Source: Chloroflexi bacterium UBA4733
GTDB lineage: Bacteria; Chloroflexota; UBA4733
Length of the DNA stretch: 6,624 nucleotides
Reading direction: 5' to 3'
Assembly (NCBI GenBank): GCA_002404055.1
Contig: DHIZ01000126.1
Coordinates: forward strand, 1-6,624
The stretch's first letter is position 1; every line of letters starts with the position of its first letter. Below are positions 5,382-6,624 of this stretch, one piece after another. The notes beneath the pieces were generated by a model. It had not been told where the DNA came from, searched no databases, and was given only the letters and a program-made list of their open reading frames with translations. A program made the position numbers and the translations under genes.

Positions 5382-6623
5382 CTACCACACCGCCGCCAGT
5401 GGCGGGTCGAGCACCGGCTGGAGCGCCGCCAGACTGGCGCGGTAGGCGGCAACGGTGCGTTCAACATCCGCCGCGCTGTGAGAGTAGGTCATGAAGTTCA
5501 GGCCGCCTCGGCGCAACAGCACGCCGCGGGCGGCCATTTCGCCGAGGAGGCGCTGCCAGGCCGCGTTCGATTGCGCTGCGCTCAGCCCGGTGAACTCGAT
5601 GGCGGACATCGGCGGCTGCCCCCAGGCACGGAAGGGCACACCGGTATCTCGCGCGGCGCTATTGATACCGTCCATCAGGGCCTGACCCATGCGCCAGAGA
5701 TGGCCGATCACGTCCTGGGAACGATACACTTCCAGCGTCGCTTTGGCGGCGGCCAGCGAGAGCGTTTCGCCGCCGTAGGTCACGCTGATCGTCAGCCGCT
5801 CGGCCGCCTGCATCACATGCCGACGGCCGCAGACGGCGGCCAGCGGCATGCCGTTGGCGATCGCCTTGGCAAAGCAGGCAAGGTCGGGCGTGACCCCGTA
5901 GCACTCCTGCGCGCCGCCGAGCGCCATGCGGAAGCCGGTCACGATCTCGTCGAAGATCACCAGCGCTCCCTGGCGATGGGCCAGTTCAACCACTCCCTGC
6001 AGGAAACCCGGCGCCGGTGGCACGTCCTGGGTGGGGCAGAGAATCACCGCTGCTACCTGGCCGGCGTTGGCGCGCAAGGCGCCCTCCAGAGAGGGCAGGT
6101 CGTTGTAGCGAAAAGGGACGAGCAAGGGCTCCAGAGCGCGCGGGACGCCGCCATCGTTGCGGCTGGCCGTCCAGGTATCGTGCCAGCCGTGGTAGCCCTG
6201 GCTGACGATGACTTCACGGCCGGTGACGGCGCGGGCGATGCGCACCGCCGCGCTGGTCACTTCCGTTCCGGACTTCAAGAAGCGCACCATCTCCGCGCAG
6301 GGGATCACCTCCGTCAGCGCCTGGGCGACCTCTACCTCCAGAGGCGACAGCAAGCCGTAGACGATGCCGCGTTCCAGTTGTTCCCGAATGGCGGCATCCA
6401 CCGCCGGGTAGGCATAGCCGAGGGAGATCGGCCCCAGACCGAGCACATAGTCGATGTATTCGTTGCCATCGACATCCCAGATATGACAGCCTTGCGCCCG
6501 TGCTGCGTAGATGGGATAGGCGCCGAAGGCGAAGTTCGTCGGACGCTTGGAGTTCGTCTGGGAGCCGCCGGGTATGAGGCGCTGCCCCTGCTCCCACAGA
6601 TCCATGCTTCTATTCAGATGCAT
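5382..6623 (-). CDS. Class III aminotransferase, glutamate-1-semialdehyde-aminomutase-like
   Basis: At least 413 residues of a cytoplasmic PLP aminotransferase or aminomutase. Landmarks are RLIPGGSQTNSKRP (15-28), IWDVDGNEYIDY (48-59), LKSGTEVTSAAVRIAR (116-131), QGYHGWHD (142-149), FDEIVTGFR (224-232) with D225 binding the pyridine nitrogen, FAKAIANGMPLAAV (251-264) with K253 as Schiff-base lysine, and TYGGETLSLAAAKATL (282-297). The order and length match GSA-aminomutase-like enzymes. SGTEVTS in place of the usual SGTEATM, and the SQTNSKRP N-terminus, argue against housekeeping HemL and for a specialised paralogue. Aminoglycoside-pathway aminotransferases such as BtrB belong to the same wider group. 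The ATG at 6623 is one base from the window edge, so its ribosome binding site cannot be seen and the gene may begin further upstream; ATG 6605 has no good binding site. The substrate is unknown. Confidence 0.9.
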   Translation of the reverse strand: MHLNRSMDLWEQGQRLIPGGSQTNSKRPTNFAFGAYPIYAARAQGCHIWDVDGNEYIDYVLGLGPISLGYAYPAVDAAIREQLERGIVYGLLSPLEVEVAQALTEVIPCAEMVRFLKSGTEVTSAAVRIARAVTGREVIVSQGYHGWHDTWTASRNDGGVPRALEPLLVPFRYNDLPSLEGALRANAGQVAAVILCPTQDVPPAPGFLQGVVELAHRQGALVIFDEIVTGFRMALGGAQECYGVTPDLACFAKAIANGMPLAAVCGRRHVMQAAERLTISVTYGGETLSLAAAKATLEVYRSQDVIGHLWRMGQALMDGINSAARDTGVPFRAWGQPPMSAIEFTGLSAAQSNAAWQRLLGEMAARGVLLRRGGLNFMTYSHSAADVERTVAAYRASLAALQPVLDPPLAAVW

Positions 6624-6624
6624 C

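Overview
This is a GC-rich window (clearly above 60% by eye) with five essentially complete protein genes and the first codons of a sixth. They encode small-molecule metabolism and uptake proteins rather than core functions. The gene families, the Thr/Val-rich lipoprotein linker and a palindromic intergenic repeat of the 'GACTGAAGTC' type suggest a Chloroflexota/Thermomicrobia-like or similar high-GC environmental bacterium. That assignment is an inference, because the window has no rRNA or other phylogenetic marker.

Layout, left to right. A gene on the minus strand starts at 39 and runs off the left edge. Upstream of it, in the same direction, is a Gfo/Idh/MocA-type oxidoreductase with an unusual 'DTSH' N-terminus (94-1002, minus). 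A 207-bp divergent gap with a strong hairpin separates it from a creatininase-family metal hydrolase (1210-2067, plus). That gene converges, across a 69-bp gap with a 7-bp stem-loop, on an ABC-transporter solute-binding lipoprotein (2137-3582, minus). A second divergent region (3583-3790) holds a very good sigma70-type promoter for the lipoprotein gene, an operator-like inverted repeat on its -10 box, and a stable stem-loop in its leader. It also holds a strong Shine-Dalgarno sequence for a DegT/DnrJ/EryC1/StrS aminotransferase (3791-5122, plus). That gene converges, across a 259-bp gap occupied by an inverted-repeat element, on a class III (glutamate-1-semialdehyde-aminomutase-like) aminotransferase (5382-6623, minus), whose start lies at or just past the right edge.

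How the genes could work together: Gfo/Idh dehydrogenase, creatininase-fold hydrolase, StsC/BtrR-like sugar or cyclitol aminotransferase, a second PLP aminotransferase and a sugar-type binding protein fit a locus for uptake and breakdown (or modification) of an inositol, aminocyclitol or amino-sugar. This is a hypothesis from family membership; substrates cannot be read from the sequence. The genes alternate in orientation and the binding protein has no permease or ATPase beside it here, so a single operon is excluded, and some neighbours may be unrelated. I found no tRNA, rRNA, CRISPR array, transposase or phage gene, and no gene-free stretch exceeds 300 bases.
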